DNA of 64,000 nt, from NCBI RefSeq assembly GCF_030419005.1, contig NZ_CP106951.1:2356001-2420000 (forward strand). The letters run 5' to 3'. Under the pieces are notes generated by a model, which was given only the letters and a program-made list of their open reading frames with translations, was not told where the DNA came from and ran no database searches. The stretch comes from Eleftheria terrae (GTDB lineage: Bacteria > Pseudomonadota > Gammaproteobacteria > Burkholderiales > Burkholderiaceae_C). The position numbers and the translations under genes are program-made. Below, one piece after another: positions 39,663-47,816 of this stretch; within the stretch, counting starts at the first letter, position 1, and each line of letters starts with the position of its first letter.

Positions 39663-40924
39663 GACGCCTTCACTCGCTCGATGTCCGCGCCGATGCCGCG
39701 CAGCTTGGCTTCCATCTGGTCGTAGCCTCGGTCGAGGTGGTAGATGCGGTCCACCACCGTCTGGCCCTCGGCCACCAGGCCGGCGATGACCAGGCTGGCC
39801 GAAGCCCGCAGGTCGGTCGCCATCACGGTGGCGCCGGACAGCTTCTCGACGCCCTGCACCACCGCGGTGTGGCCGTCCACCTCGATGCGGGCGCCCAGGC
39901 GCACCAGCTCGTTGACGTGCATGAAGCGGTTCTCGAAGATCGTCTCGGTGATCTTGGCGGCACCGTCGGCCACGCAGTTGAGCGCCATGAACTGGGCTTG
40001 CATGTCGGTCGGGAAGGCCGGGTACTCGCTGGTGCGGAAGGACACCGCCTTCACACGGCCGTCGCCCTTCACCCGGATGTGGTCCTCGCCGGCCTCGATG
40101 CTCACGCCGGCCTCGCGCAGCTTCTCGATCACCGCGTCCAGGTGGCTGGCGCGGGCATGGCGCAGCACCACCTCGCCGCCGGCCGCGGCCACCGCGCACA
40201 GGAAGGTGCCGCACTCGATGCGGTCGGGGATGATGTCGTGGCTGCAGCCGCGCAGCGAGTCGACGCCCTGGATGCGGATCTTGCTCGTGCCGAGGCCTTC
40301 GATCTTCGCGCCCATGGCGATCAGCATCTCGGCGAGGTCGGGGATCTCGGGCTCCTGGGCGGCGTTTTCCAGCACGGTCTCGCCTTCGGCCAGCGTGGCG
40401 GCCATCAGCAGGTTCTCGGTGCCGGTGACGGTGACCATGTCGGTGGTGATGCGGGCGCCCTTGAGCCGCTTGGCGGTGGCCACGATGTAGCCGTGCTCCA
40501 CCTTGATGTCGGCGCCCATGGCCTGCAGGCCCTTGATGTGCTGGTCCACCGGCCGCGAGCCGATGGCGCAGCCGCCGGGCAGGGACACGGTGGCCCGGCC
40601 GAAGCGGGCCAGCAGCGGCCCGAGCACCAGGATGGAGGCCCGCATGGTCTTCACCAGGTCGTAGGGCGCTTCCGGGTTGGCGAGGCGGCCGGCGTCCAGC
40701 ACCACCTCATCGGGCCGTGCCTCGGAGCGCTCGGCGGCGACGCCCATGTTGCGCAGCAGCTTGAGGGTGGTGTTGACGTCCTGCAGCCGCGGCACGTTGC
40801 GCAGCGTGACCGGCTCGGCGCTCAGCAGCGCGGCACAGAGTTCGGGCAGGGCAGCGTTCTTGGCGCCGGAAATCGTGACTTCACCGTGAAGCCGGCGGCC
40901 ACCGCGAATGAGGAGTTGGTCCAT
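39659..40924 (-). CDS. murA: UDP-N-acetylglucosamine 1-carboxyvinyltransferase
   Basis: MurA adds enolpyruvate to UDP-GlcNAc in the first committed step of peptidoglycan synthesis. The 421-aa product has [18 protein letters not shown] near the N-terminus and the active-site loop [15 protein letters not shown], with the catalytic Cys that fosfomycin alkylates. It is translationally coupled to hisG by a 4-bp overlap, an order conserved in Burkholderiales. Confidence 0.96.
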   Translation of the reverse strand: MDQLLIRGGRRLHGEVTISGAKNAALPELCAALLSAEPVTLRNVPRLQDVNTTLKLLRNMGVAAERSEARPDEVVLDAGRLANPEAPYDLVKTMRASILVLGPLLARFGRATVSLPGGCAIGSRPVDQHIKGLQAMGADIKVEHGYIVATAKRLKGARITTDMVTVTGTENLLMAATLAEGETVLENAAQEPEIPDLAEMLIAMGAKIEGLGTSKIRIQGVDSLRGCSHDIIPDRIECGTFLCAVAAAGGEVVLRHARASHLDAVIEKLREAGVSIEAGEDHIRVKGDGRVKAVSFRTSEYPAFPTDMQAQFMALNCVADGAAKITETIFENRFMHVNELVRLGARIEVDGHTAVVQGVEKLSGATVMATDLRASASLVIAGLVAEGQTVVDRIYHLDRGYDQMEAKLRGIGADIERVKAS

Positions 40925-41033
40925 GGTGTGGGGGGTGGTGGACCGCCCCGCGCCACGCTGTTGTCAGGCCCCCTGGCGCGGTGCAGGAGCGCACGCGCAG
41001 AGCCCGCAACCGCGCCGCAGCAGCGGTTGCCGA

Positions 41034-41297
41034 TCAATGATGGTGGTGGTTGGCCGAGGTCTCAGCCCACTCGGCGGGGGTCAGCGTCTTCATCGACAGG
41101 GCGTGGATTTGCTCGCGCATTCTATCGCCCAGTGCCCGATAGACGATCTGGTGGCGGGCGACCCGGTTCTTGCCGGCGAACTCGGCCGAGACGATGGTGG
41201 CGAAGAAATGACGGCCATCCCCTTCCACCGCCAGGTGCTCGCAAGGGAGCCCCTGGGCGATGTAGTCGCGGACCTCTTGGGGGGTGGGATCGGCCAT
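41034..41297 (-). CDS. BolA family protein (IbaG-like)
   Basis: This 87-aa protein has the BolA fold: YIAQGLPCEHLAVEGDGRHFFATIVSAEF and NRVARHQIVYRALGDRM with the conserved His, and a C-terminal IHALSMKTLTPAEW. BolA proteins bind 2Fe-2S clusters with monothiol glutaredoxins. Its position before murA matches the IbaG (YrbA) subgroup. It ends in four His residues (ANHHHH), native and unusual. Confidence 0.9.
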   Translation of the reverse strand: MADPTPQEVRDYIAQGLPCEHLAVEGDGRHFFATIVSAEFAGKNRVARHQIVYRALGDRMREQIHALSMKTLTPAEWAETSANHHHH

Positions 41298-41568
41298 AAG
41301 GACGCCATTATGGCCCAGGCGCCAGGCTTGCGCTGGCGCCGCCACCGATGGCCAAGGACACCGCTCGCCTATCCGTGACGCAGTTGCGGCCGGCGGGCCG
41401 CTGCAGGCGGCCCGTCCCATCTGGCGCGGACCGCGGCGGCCAACGGCCGTCCATGCCACGCGCCGCCCGGCCCGGGCGCGCCAGCCGAGGCCCGGCGGCA
41501 CGCGGGGCGTCGAGTGGACAGCCGCCGACCTGCAAGCGTGGACCGGCCCGCGACCGGGCATGCGCCAC

Positions 41569-42345
41569 TCAGTGCCGCAGCTTGTAGCCCGAGCGCAGCA
41601 GCTGCAGCGCCAGGCCCGAGACCACCAGGAAGCTGCTGCCCACCACCGCCAGGCTGAGCCAGGGCGAGACGTCGCTGACGCCGAAGAAGCCGCGGCGGAA
41701 GCCGTCGATCATGTAGAAGAAGGGATTCAGGTGGCTCACGCCCTGCCACAGCGCCGGCAGCGAATGCACCGAGTAGAAGACGCCCGACAGGAAGGTCATC
41801 GGCATGATGATGAAGTTCTGGAAGGCGGCCATCTGGTCGAACTTCTCGGCCCACAGCCCGGCGATGAGCCCGAGCGAGCCCAGCATGCCGGCCCCCAGCA
41901 CCGCGAAAACGATGATCCAGGCCGGCTGCGCGAAGCTGGGCGGCGCGAACCACACGGTCGCCAGGAAAACGCCCACGCCGACCGCGAGGCCGCGCAGCAC
42001 CGAGGCGCCCACATAGGCGGTGAACCAGGCCCAGTGCGACAGCGGCGTGACCAGCAGGAACACCAGGTTGCCGGTGATCTTGCTCTGGATGAGGGAGGAG
42101 GAGCTGTTGGCGAAGGCGTTCTGCAGCACGCTCATCATCACCAGGCCCGGGATGAGGAAGCTGGTGTAGCCGACCGAGTCGTAGACCTTGACGTGATCTT
42201 CCAGTACATGGCCGAAGATCAGCAGGTAGAGCACCGCGGTGAGGACCGGCGCGGCCACGGTCTGGAAACTGACCTTCCAGAAGCGCAGCACCTCCTTGTA
42301 GAGCAGCGTGCGCACACCGGCGAAGCGGGTGGTGACGGCTTTCAT
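41569..42345 (-). CDS. ABC-2 type transporter permease
   Basis: This 258-aa membrane protein has six hydrophobic segments and the ABC-2 signature near FMIDGFRRGFFG, as in the YadH group. It overlaps the ATPase gene by four bases. The E. coli counterparts yadG/yadH have no firmly known substrate. A 271-bp gap separates it from bolA. Confidence 0.9.
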   Translation of the reverse strand: MKAVTTRFAGVRTLLYKEVLRFWKVSFQTVAAPVLTAVLYLLIFGHVLEDHVKVYDSVGYTSFLIPGLVMMSVLQNAFANSSSSLIQSKITGNLVFLLVTPLSHWAWFTAYVGASVLRGLAVGVGVFLATVWFAPPSFAQPAWIIVFAVLGAGMLGSLGLIAGLWAEKFDQMAAFQNFIIMPMTFLSGVFYSVHSLPALWQGVSHLNPFFYMIDGFRRGFFGVSDVSPWLSLAVVGSSFLVVSGLALQLLRSGYKLRH

Positions 42346-43289
42346 CGGGCCTCCCGTGCGGCCGCCGGCGCGGCGGCGGGCGGCGGCGGGTCGGATTGCA
42401 TGATTTCGAGGAACACGTCCTCCAGGTCGGCCCGGCCGATTTCCAGGTCTTCGACCTTGCAGCCGGCCTGCCGCAGGGTGGCCAGCAGGCTTTCGACCTC
42501 CTGCGCGTCATGCGCCTTGAGCTGCACGATGCGGCCGATGTGGCGCGCCTGCTGCGCCAGCGCCGCTGGCAGCGGGCCGTCGAGCTTGAAGCTGAGCATG
42601 GTGCTGGCGGTGCCGCTGAGCAGCGCCGAGGTGCGGTCGAGCGCGACGATGCGGCCGGCCTTCAGCATCGCGATGCGGTGGCACAGCGCTTCGGCCTCCT
42701 CCAGGTAGTGGGTGGTCAGCAGCACGGTGTGGCCTTCGCGGTTCAGCCGGGCAATGAACTGCCACAGCGTCTGGCGCAGCTCCACGTCGACGCCGGCGGT
42801 CGGCTCGTCGAGCACGATGACCGGCGGGCGATGCACCAGCGCCTGGGCCACCAGCACCCGGCGCTTCATGCCGCCGGAAAGCTGGCGCATGTTGGCGTCG
42901 GCCTTGTCAGCCAGGCCGAGGTGGGCCAGCAGCTCGTCGATCCAGTCGTCATTGCGCTTGACGCCGAAATAGCCGGACTGGATGCGCAGCGCCTCGCGCA
43001 CGCTGAAGAAGGGGTCGAAGACCAGCTCCTGCGGCACGATGCCCAGCTGGCGGCGGGCCTGCGGGTAGTCGGCCACCACGTCGTGCCCGTTGACGAGCAC
43101 GCGCCCGCCGCTGGCACGCGACAGGCCGGCCAGGATGCTGATGAGCGTGGTCTTGCCGGCGCCGTTGGGCCCCAGCAGGCCGAAGAACTCGCCCGGCTCG
43201 ATGTCGAAACTGACGTCCTTGAGGGCCTGCAGGGCACCCCGCGGCCCGGCATAGGACTTGGAAACCTGCTGGAAGCTGACGGCTGGCAT
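42342..43289 (-). CDS. ABC transporter ATP-binding protein (YadG-like)
   Basis: This 315-aa ATPase has Walker A GPNGAGKTT (near residue 46), the signature LSGGMKRRVLVAQA, Walker B VIVLDEPTAGVD and an H-loop TTHYLEEAE. A C-terminal extension of about 90 residues, ending in an Ala/Pro-rich tail, is typical of the ABC-2 group. It forms one unit with the permease downstream. A TetR gene is divergent. Confidence 0.92.
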   Translation of the reverse strand: MPAVSFQQVSKSYAGPRGALQALKDVSFDIEPGEFFGLLGPNGAGKTTLISILAGLSRASGGRVLVNGHDVVADYPQARRQLGIVPQELVFDPFFSVREALRIQSGYFGVKRNDDWIDELLAHLGLADKADANMRQLSGGMKRRVLVAQALVHRPPVIVLDEPTAGVDVELRQTLWQFIARLNREGHTVLLTTHYLEEAEALCHRIAMLKAGRIVALDRTSALLSGTASTMLSFKLDGPLPAALAQQARHIGRIVQLKAHDAQEVESLLATLRQAGCKVEDLEIGRADLEDVFLEIMQSDPPPPAAAPAAAREAR

Positions 43290-43422
43290 GGCGGCGCATT
43301 GTAGGGAGGAGCGGCCGTGGCTGCCGCAGCGGGGTCTTCGCGGTTTGCGCCCCGGCCGCTTTTTGCTAGATTGCCTGCTCACCGGCGACACGGGGGGAGC
43401 GGGCCGGGGCACCGGAGACGCC

Positions 43423-44079
43423 ATGCAACAGAAGAAGCCGCGCCGCACGGCCGAGCGCATCCTGGAAGTGACGCTGGACTTGTTCAACCGCTTCGGCGAG
43501 CCCAACGTCTCGACCACGCTGATTTCGGCCGAGCTGAACATCAGCCCCGGCAACCTCTACTACCACTACCCGGCCAAGGACGAGCTGATCAACTCCTTGT
43601 TCGACCGCTACGAGCGGGCGCTGGACGAGTTGCTGGCAGCGGCCGACAACGTCAAGAACGTGGAAGACGCCTGGCTGTTCTTCCACATGCTGTTCGAGCT
43701 GATCTGGCAGTACCGCTTCCTCTACCGCGACCTGAACGACCTGCTGAGCAAGAACCGCCGGCTGGAGACCCACTTCCAGTTCTTGCTGAAAAACAAGGCA
43801 CGCGCCGTGCAATCGGTGCTCGACGGACTGTGCCGGCACAAGTCGGTCTGCATCGATCCGCCGGAAGCGGAGACAGTGGCCACCGCGATGGTGGTGGTGC
43901 TCACCTATTGGCTGAGCTACGAGTACGTGCGCGACCCGCGCAAGGCCCTGGAGCCGGAAAGCGCCTCGGCGGCACTGGCGCGGGGGGCACACCATGTGCT
44001 TAGCCTGTTGGTGCCCTACCTCGAGGCCGGCGAGAAGGCGCACCTGCTGGGCCTGGTGGCCGGCTATCGCAAGGCTTGA
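43423..44079 (+). CDS. TetR/AcrR family transcriptional regulator
   Basis: This 218-aa protein has a TetR helix-turn-helix at about residues 10-50 (NVSTTLISAELNISPGNLYYHYPAKDEL). The C-terminal domain is about 160 residues and Leu-rich. It is divergent from the ABC transporter with 133 bp between starts and could control it; no dyad typical of TetR was clear. GGAG lies nearby upstream. The effector is unknown. Confidence 0.87.
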   Translation: MQQKKPRRTAERILEVTLDLFNRFGEPNVSTTLISAELNISPGNLYYHYPAKDELINSLFDRYERALDELLAAADNVKNVEDAWLFFHMLFELIWQYRFLYRDLNDLLSKNRRLETHFQFLLKNKARAVQSVLDGLCRHKSVCIDPPEAETVATAMVVVLTYWLSYEYVRDPRKALEPESASAALARGAHHVLSLLVPYLEAGEKAHLLGLVAGYRKA

Positions 44080-44110
44080 CGAAGCGCCCGCGCCGTACGG
44101 AGGTGAGCCG

Positions 44111-44887
44111 ATGACCCGCTGGACACCGTTTCCCTACGACCCCTCGGACTACCGCTACGACCCCGAGGCGCTGGCCCGGCACTGGGGCCGGCTGCATGCC
44201 GGCGATGCTGAACCGCTGCCCGACGACCCGCGGGTGATGCAGGCCTGGTGCCTCTTCCACGCAGGCCAGTTCGAGCAGGCCACCGCCGCCGGCCTGGCGG
44301 CGGGCGACGCCGGCACCACCGTGGCGAACAAGGCGCAGGCCATCTACGCCGCCCGGCTGGAGGAGAACGAGCGCCGCAAGCTGGAATTGCTGCTGGAGGT
44401 GGCGGAGCGGGCCGAGGCCCAGCAGGCCCGCTGCCCGGAGCTGGCCAATGCCTGGTTCTGGCAGGCCTTTGCGCTCGGGCGCTATGCACAGGGCATCAGC
44501 ATCACGCAGGCCCTGTCGCAGGGACTGGGCGGGCGGGTCAAGCGTGCGCTGGAGCGCACGCTGGCGCTCGCGCCACGGCATGCCGACGCCCATGTGGCGC
44601 TGGGCGTCTTCCATGCCGAGGTGATCGACAAGCTCGGCGAGTTGCTGGGCCGCACACAAGGCGCCAGCAAGGACGACGGGCTGCGGATGTTCGACACCGC
44701 GCTGCGCTTGAACCCGAGCTCGCCGATCGCCCGGCTGGAATATGCGATGGGTCTGGCGATGCTGGACGGCGACGGCCAGCAGCCCGAGGTGCAGGCCCTG
44801 TACGAGGCCGCGGCGGCCTGCCAGCCGATGGACGCCATGGAGCGGCTGGACGTGGAGTGCGCGCGCTCGGTGCTCGAGGAGGAGTGA
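44111..44887 (+). CDS. TPR-like hypothetical protein
   Basis: This 258-aa soluble protein has no signal peptide. Helical repeats rich in Ala (HADAHVALGVFHAEVIDKLGEL and DTALRLNPSSPIARLEYAMGLAML) look like tetratricopeptide repeats. It follows the TetR gene by 31 bp, with GGAGGTGA before the ATG. Relatives in Burkholderiales are annotated as hypothetical. No function can be assigned. Confidence 0.75.
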   Translation: MTRWTPFPYDPSDYRYDPEALARHWGRLHAGDAEPLPDDPRVMQAWCLFHAGQFEQATAAGLAAGDAGTTVANKAQAIYAARLEENERRKLELLLEVAERAEAQQARCPELANAWFWQAFALGRYAQGISITQALSQGLGGRVKRALERTLALAPRHADAHVALGVFHAEVIDKLGELLGRTQGASKDDGLRMFDTALRLNPSSPIARLEYAMGLAMLDGDGQQPEVQALYEAAAACQPMDAMERLDVECARSVLEEE

Positions 44888-45040
44888 GGCGGCAGGAGCC
44901 GGCGGCGCCTGGCAGCCCAGGCCTGCCCGCAAGGACGTGCCGATGCGTGGTGCATCGGAGGTGGCAGCGGCCTTGAGCAGCATCAACGCCACGCTTGGCA
45001 CCGCTGCCTACACTGGACCGCGCCCACCTGCCGTATCGAC

Positions 45041-45658
45041 ATGTCCGCTTCCCCGCCGTTTGCTGCCGAGCCCCATACCGCTTTCGAGGATGTGCAGGCC
45101 CTGTTGGTCGGCACGCTGTTCATCTCGCTGGGGGTGGCGCTGTTCAAGCATGCCGGGCTGCTGACAGGCGGCACGGCCGGGCTGGCCTTCTTGCTGCACT
45201 ACGCCACCGGCATTGGTTTCGGCCAGGTGTTTTTCGTCATCAACCTGCCCTTCTACTGGCTTGCGCTGCGCCGCATGGGGCGGCCCTTCACGGTGAAGAC
45301 CTTTGCCTCGGTGCTGCTGCTGTCGGTGTTCGCCGAGTGCCATCCGCTGGTGCTGCGTTTCGGTACGGTCGAGCCGGCCTATGCCGCGGTGCTGGGCGGG
45401 CTGCTGATGGGCACCGGCTTCCTGATGCTGTTTCGCCACCGGGCCAGCCTGGGCGGTGTGGGCATCCTGGCGCTCTACCTGCAGGACACGCGCGGCTGGC
45501 GAGCCGGCAAGGTGCAGATGGCTATCGACTGCGGCATCGTGGCGATGGCCTTCACCGTGGTCGAGCCGCGGCAGGTGATGTATTCGCTGCTGGGCGCGGT
45601 GGCCCTGAACGCAGTGCTGGCCGTGAATCACCGGCCGGGACGCTACCTGGCGATGTGA
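45041..45658 (+). CDS. YitT family membrane protein
   Basis: This 205-aa protein has five hydrophobic segments and the Gly-rich GLLTGGTAGLAFLLHY motif, which recurs as GTGFLMLFRHRASLGGVGILALYL, as in the two-repeat YitT/DUF161 family. Function in this family is unknown; some are membrane transporters by inference. The gene stands alone between the TPR gene and small minus-strand genes. Confidence 0.85.
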   Translation: MSASPPFAAEPHTAFEDVQALLVGTLFISLGVALFKHAGLLTGGTAGLAFLLHYATGIGFGQVFFVINLPFYWLALRRMGRPFTVKTFASVLLLSVFAECHPLVLRFGTVEPAYAAVLGGLLMGTGFLMLFRHRASLGGVGILALYLQDTRGWRAGKVQMAIDCGIVAMAFTVVEPRQVMYSLLGAVALNAVLAVNHRPGRYLAM

Positions 45659-45810
45659 GGGGCAGCCGGCCCGGGCTGGCGGCGGCCGGCGCGCGGCCCC
45701 CGCCGGCACTCTCGTTGCGGGAGGCTCCCGGGCACCGGGGCGAGCGAGTCCCTCGACCCTGCAAAGCTCAGCGCAGCGTCCACCACGCCAAGAGCACGCT
45801 GAGCCCCCAC

Positions 45811-46116
45811 TCAACAGCCTCCGGCAGGAGCCGCGCCTCGGTGCCGTGCGCGAGCGGCAGCATCGTCGCCCGTTGCCACGCCCAGCGGCAGCATCAGCAG
45901 GCCGATGCCGGCCCAGGCCACCGACTGCTGCCACACCCCCAGGCCGACCAGCCCGAGACACAGGAGCACGCCGGCCAGCAGCGGGGCCCCGGGCAGCGTC
46001 GGCGCGCGGTAGCTCCTGCCTTGGCAGAGCCGGCAGCCAGCGGCCACGGCAGGAGTGGAAAGCAGCTTGCCCCGGAGGGAGATGCCGCGGCCGCGGCAGT
46101 GGGGGCAGGTGTACAT
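45811..46116 (-). CDS. Small zinc-ribbon membrane protein
   Basis: This 101-aa protein begins MYTCPHCRGRG and has a second CRLCQG pair about 25 residues later, which together make a four-Cys zinc ribbon. Two hydrophobic segments follow (LLAGVLLCLGLVGLGVW and SVAWAGIGLLMLPLGV). An in-frame start 9 codons upstream is possible. The combination resembles small Burkholderiales hypotheticals of unknown function. The reading frame is not opposed by another good one. Confidence 0.6.
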   Translation of the reverse strand: MYTCPHCRGRGISLRGKLLSTPAVAAGCRLCQGRSYRAPTLPGAPLLAGVLLCLGLVGLGVWQQSVAWAGIGLLMLPLGVATGDDAAARARHRGAAPAGGC

Positions 46117-46307
46117 CGCAGCGAAGGAAAACATCCCGGACACGGACCATCGGGTGGGCAGCCCCCACTGTACCGTGCGCGACTCGCGGCGGCCCTCAGC
46201 GCCGGTGCCAGCCGCTGCCGCACCGGGCCCGGCCGTGATTCACTGCACGGTGCGGCGGTGCAGGCGCCCGCCCCTCCAGCGGCCCGACCGGGTGGCTGGC
46301 GGCCGTC

Positions 46308-46613
46308 TCAGCCGGCGCTGCGCGGAGCGGCCGCCAGCAAGGCCTCGGCAACGGCGGAGGTGGTGTTGACCGCATGCTCGGCGACCTGCTCCGCGTTGTC
46401 CTCGATGGTGGCGAGGGGGTAGGTCCCGGACACGATGCCGCCGTACCAGACCTCGGCCGCGGCAATGGTGCCGCCGCAGCCGTCGATCGCCGCGCGCAGG
46501 CATTCGGCGACCGACGCCAGCCCGTCGTCGGCGAACAGCTCGGCGGCGTCCGCGCTCACCTGGTAGGCGTAGAGGGCCGAGCCGATGCGCTCGATGAGGA
46601 TGCGGACGATCAT
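46308..46613 (-). CDS. Hypothetical small protein
   Basis: This 101-aa acidic protein has no signal peptide or obvious domain. It begins MIVRILIERIGSALYAYQVS and contains few Cys (AECL, CGG). The start at 46613 follows GAGAGCCCC; the open frame extends further upstream but with Arg/Pro-rich sequence typical of shadow reading. Function unknown. Confidence 0.5.
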   Translation of the reverse strand: MIVRILIERIGSALYAYQVSADAAELFADDGLASVAECLRAAIDGCGGTIAAAEVWYGGIVSGTYPLATIEDNAEQVAEHAVNTTSAVAEALLAAAPRSAG

Positions 46614-46847
46614 GGGGCTCTCCGACGAGGGATGTGGCGTGGCGTGGGCGGGTGCGGAGGGGCACTGTAGCGCATGGTGGCGGCTGTCTCCTGCGCCCGC
46701 GCAAGGCCGGGCGACAAAGGGTGCGCAAGGCGGCAGGCGCCGGCGCGCGGCGGGGTGACGAGGCGCCACCGGCGGCCACCGCGACGGGCGACGGTGTGCC
46801 CGCCGGGCGCAGTGCCCGCACTTACGGGCGTCGGCGGGCATTGCCGC

Positions 46848-47504
46848 TCAGTCGCCGGGCTGCTCGATATAGACGCGTTGCCACACTTTCAGCAAGTGCT
46901 GCTTGAAGACGCGGTTCTCCTTGGCGTCGAGCGCCTTGTCCAGCTGGTGGCTGCCGCCATACCACTCGTTGGGGCCACTCTTGATGCGTGATTCGCCCCG
47001 GATGGCGAGCTTCTTCTCGCCGGATCGGAGGATCACCTTGATCACCGAGGAGTCGACGCCACCGCCGCAGAACAGCCGGTACGGCACGGTGGCTTCATAG
47101 TGGCCGTCGCCATCGAGGTCGGTGACAGTGAGCTGGTCGGTGAAAAAGGCAGCGGCGATGTCGAGCCCCGGGCACTGGATTTCGTCCCGGATGACCCATT
47201 CCGGGGACCAGCCGCCTTTGGCGCGGCGATAGCTGGTGGCCCTGAGCTGGATGAGGTCGGTGCGGCCGTCCACGCTGCCGGCGGTGGTGGCGGATGCCAC
47301 CCGGGTCAGCACCAGCCGGTGTTCCCCGGCTCGGTCGTGGATCTTGAGGCCGTGAACGTCGCCTTCCGCGGTGGGAATGCCTTCAGCGGCAGCTTCCGCG
47401 GGGCTGAGGGGGGCGACGGTCAGCGGCGGCCTCGCGCCGGCATCGCCGGGGAGCAGGACCAGCAGGCTGAGGCTGAGCAGGGCGGGGTGGAGATGGCGGC
47501 TCAT
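46848..47504 (-). CDS. Secreted protein of unknown function with DLDGDG loop
   Basis: This 218-aa protein has a signal peptide (about 1-24, LLSLSLLVLLPGDAGA). It contains VTDLDGDGHYEATVPYRLFC (an FG-GAP-like calcium loop) and RSGEKKLAIRGESRIK. It resembles the M949_RS01915 family of surface polysaccharide-associated proteins in layout, with low confidence. Two Cys (IQCPG, RLFCGGG) might pair. It follows the large uvrA gene by 312 bp on the same strand. Confidence 0.65.
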   Translation of the reverse strand: MSRHLHPALLSLSLLVLLPGDAGARPPLTVAPLSPAEAAAEGIPTAEGDVHGLKIHDRAGEHRLVLTRVASATTAGSVDGRTDLIQLRATSYRRAKGGWSPEWVIRDEIQCPGLDIAAAFFTDQLTVTDLDGDGHYEATVPYRLFCGGGVDSSVIKVILRSGEKKLAIRGESRIKSGPNEWYGGSHQLDKALDAKENRVFKQHLLKVWQRVYIEQPGD

Positions 47505-47816
47505 GCGGCAGCCCGAGTCAGGAGCACTGTGGTTGTTCTGGACGCGGGCATTCTCTGCCGCGGGGAAAGGACACCGCAGGCTGGAATGCGCACCTTCCTC
47601 CTGCGGGCGGGGCTGGGCTCCGGCCTTCGGCATTGCGTCCGGCACCTGGCTGTTGCCGCAGACCGGGTCGGTGCTGTCGAAATGGCGGTGGCGCCCGGCA
47701 AGGACCAGGGCCTCGCGGGCCCTTGGCGCCGAGCCCGCCACTGGCCGATGACGAATTGGCGGCGGGCGGTGGGCCAGCCGCCAGCACCGCCGCGCGACGG
47801 AGAGCGGCCCTGGCCA
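47505..47816. other. 312-bp gap between uvrA and the secreted-protein gene
   Basis: A minus-strand frame (47518-47817) starts exactly at the uvrA stop, but it is Arg/Pro/Ala-rich low complexity without a ribosome site. No RNA gene, repeat or terminator was recognised. Confidence 0.4.

Noticed and set aside
41034..41060. Four-His end of the BolA protein as an engineered tag
   Set aside because: The gene lies in normal chromosomal context without vector sequence, and only four His are present; it is probably natural.
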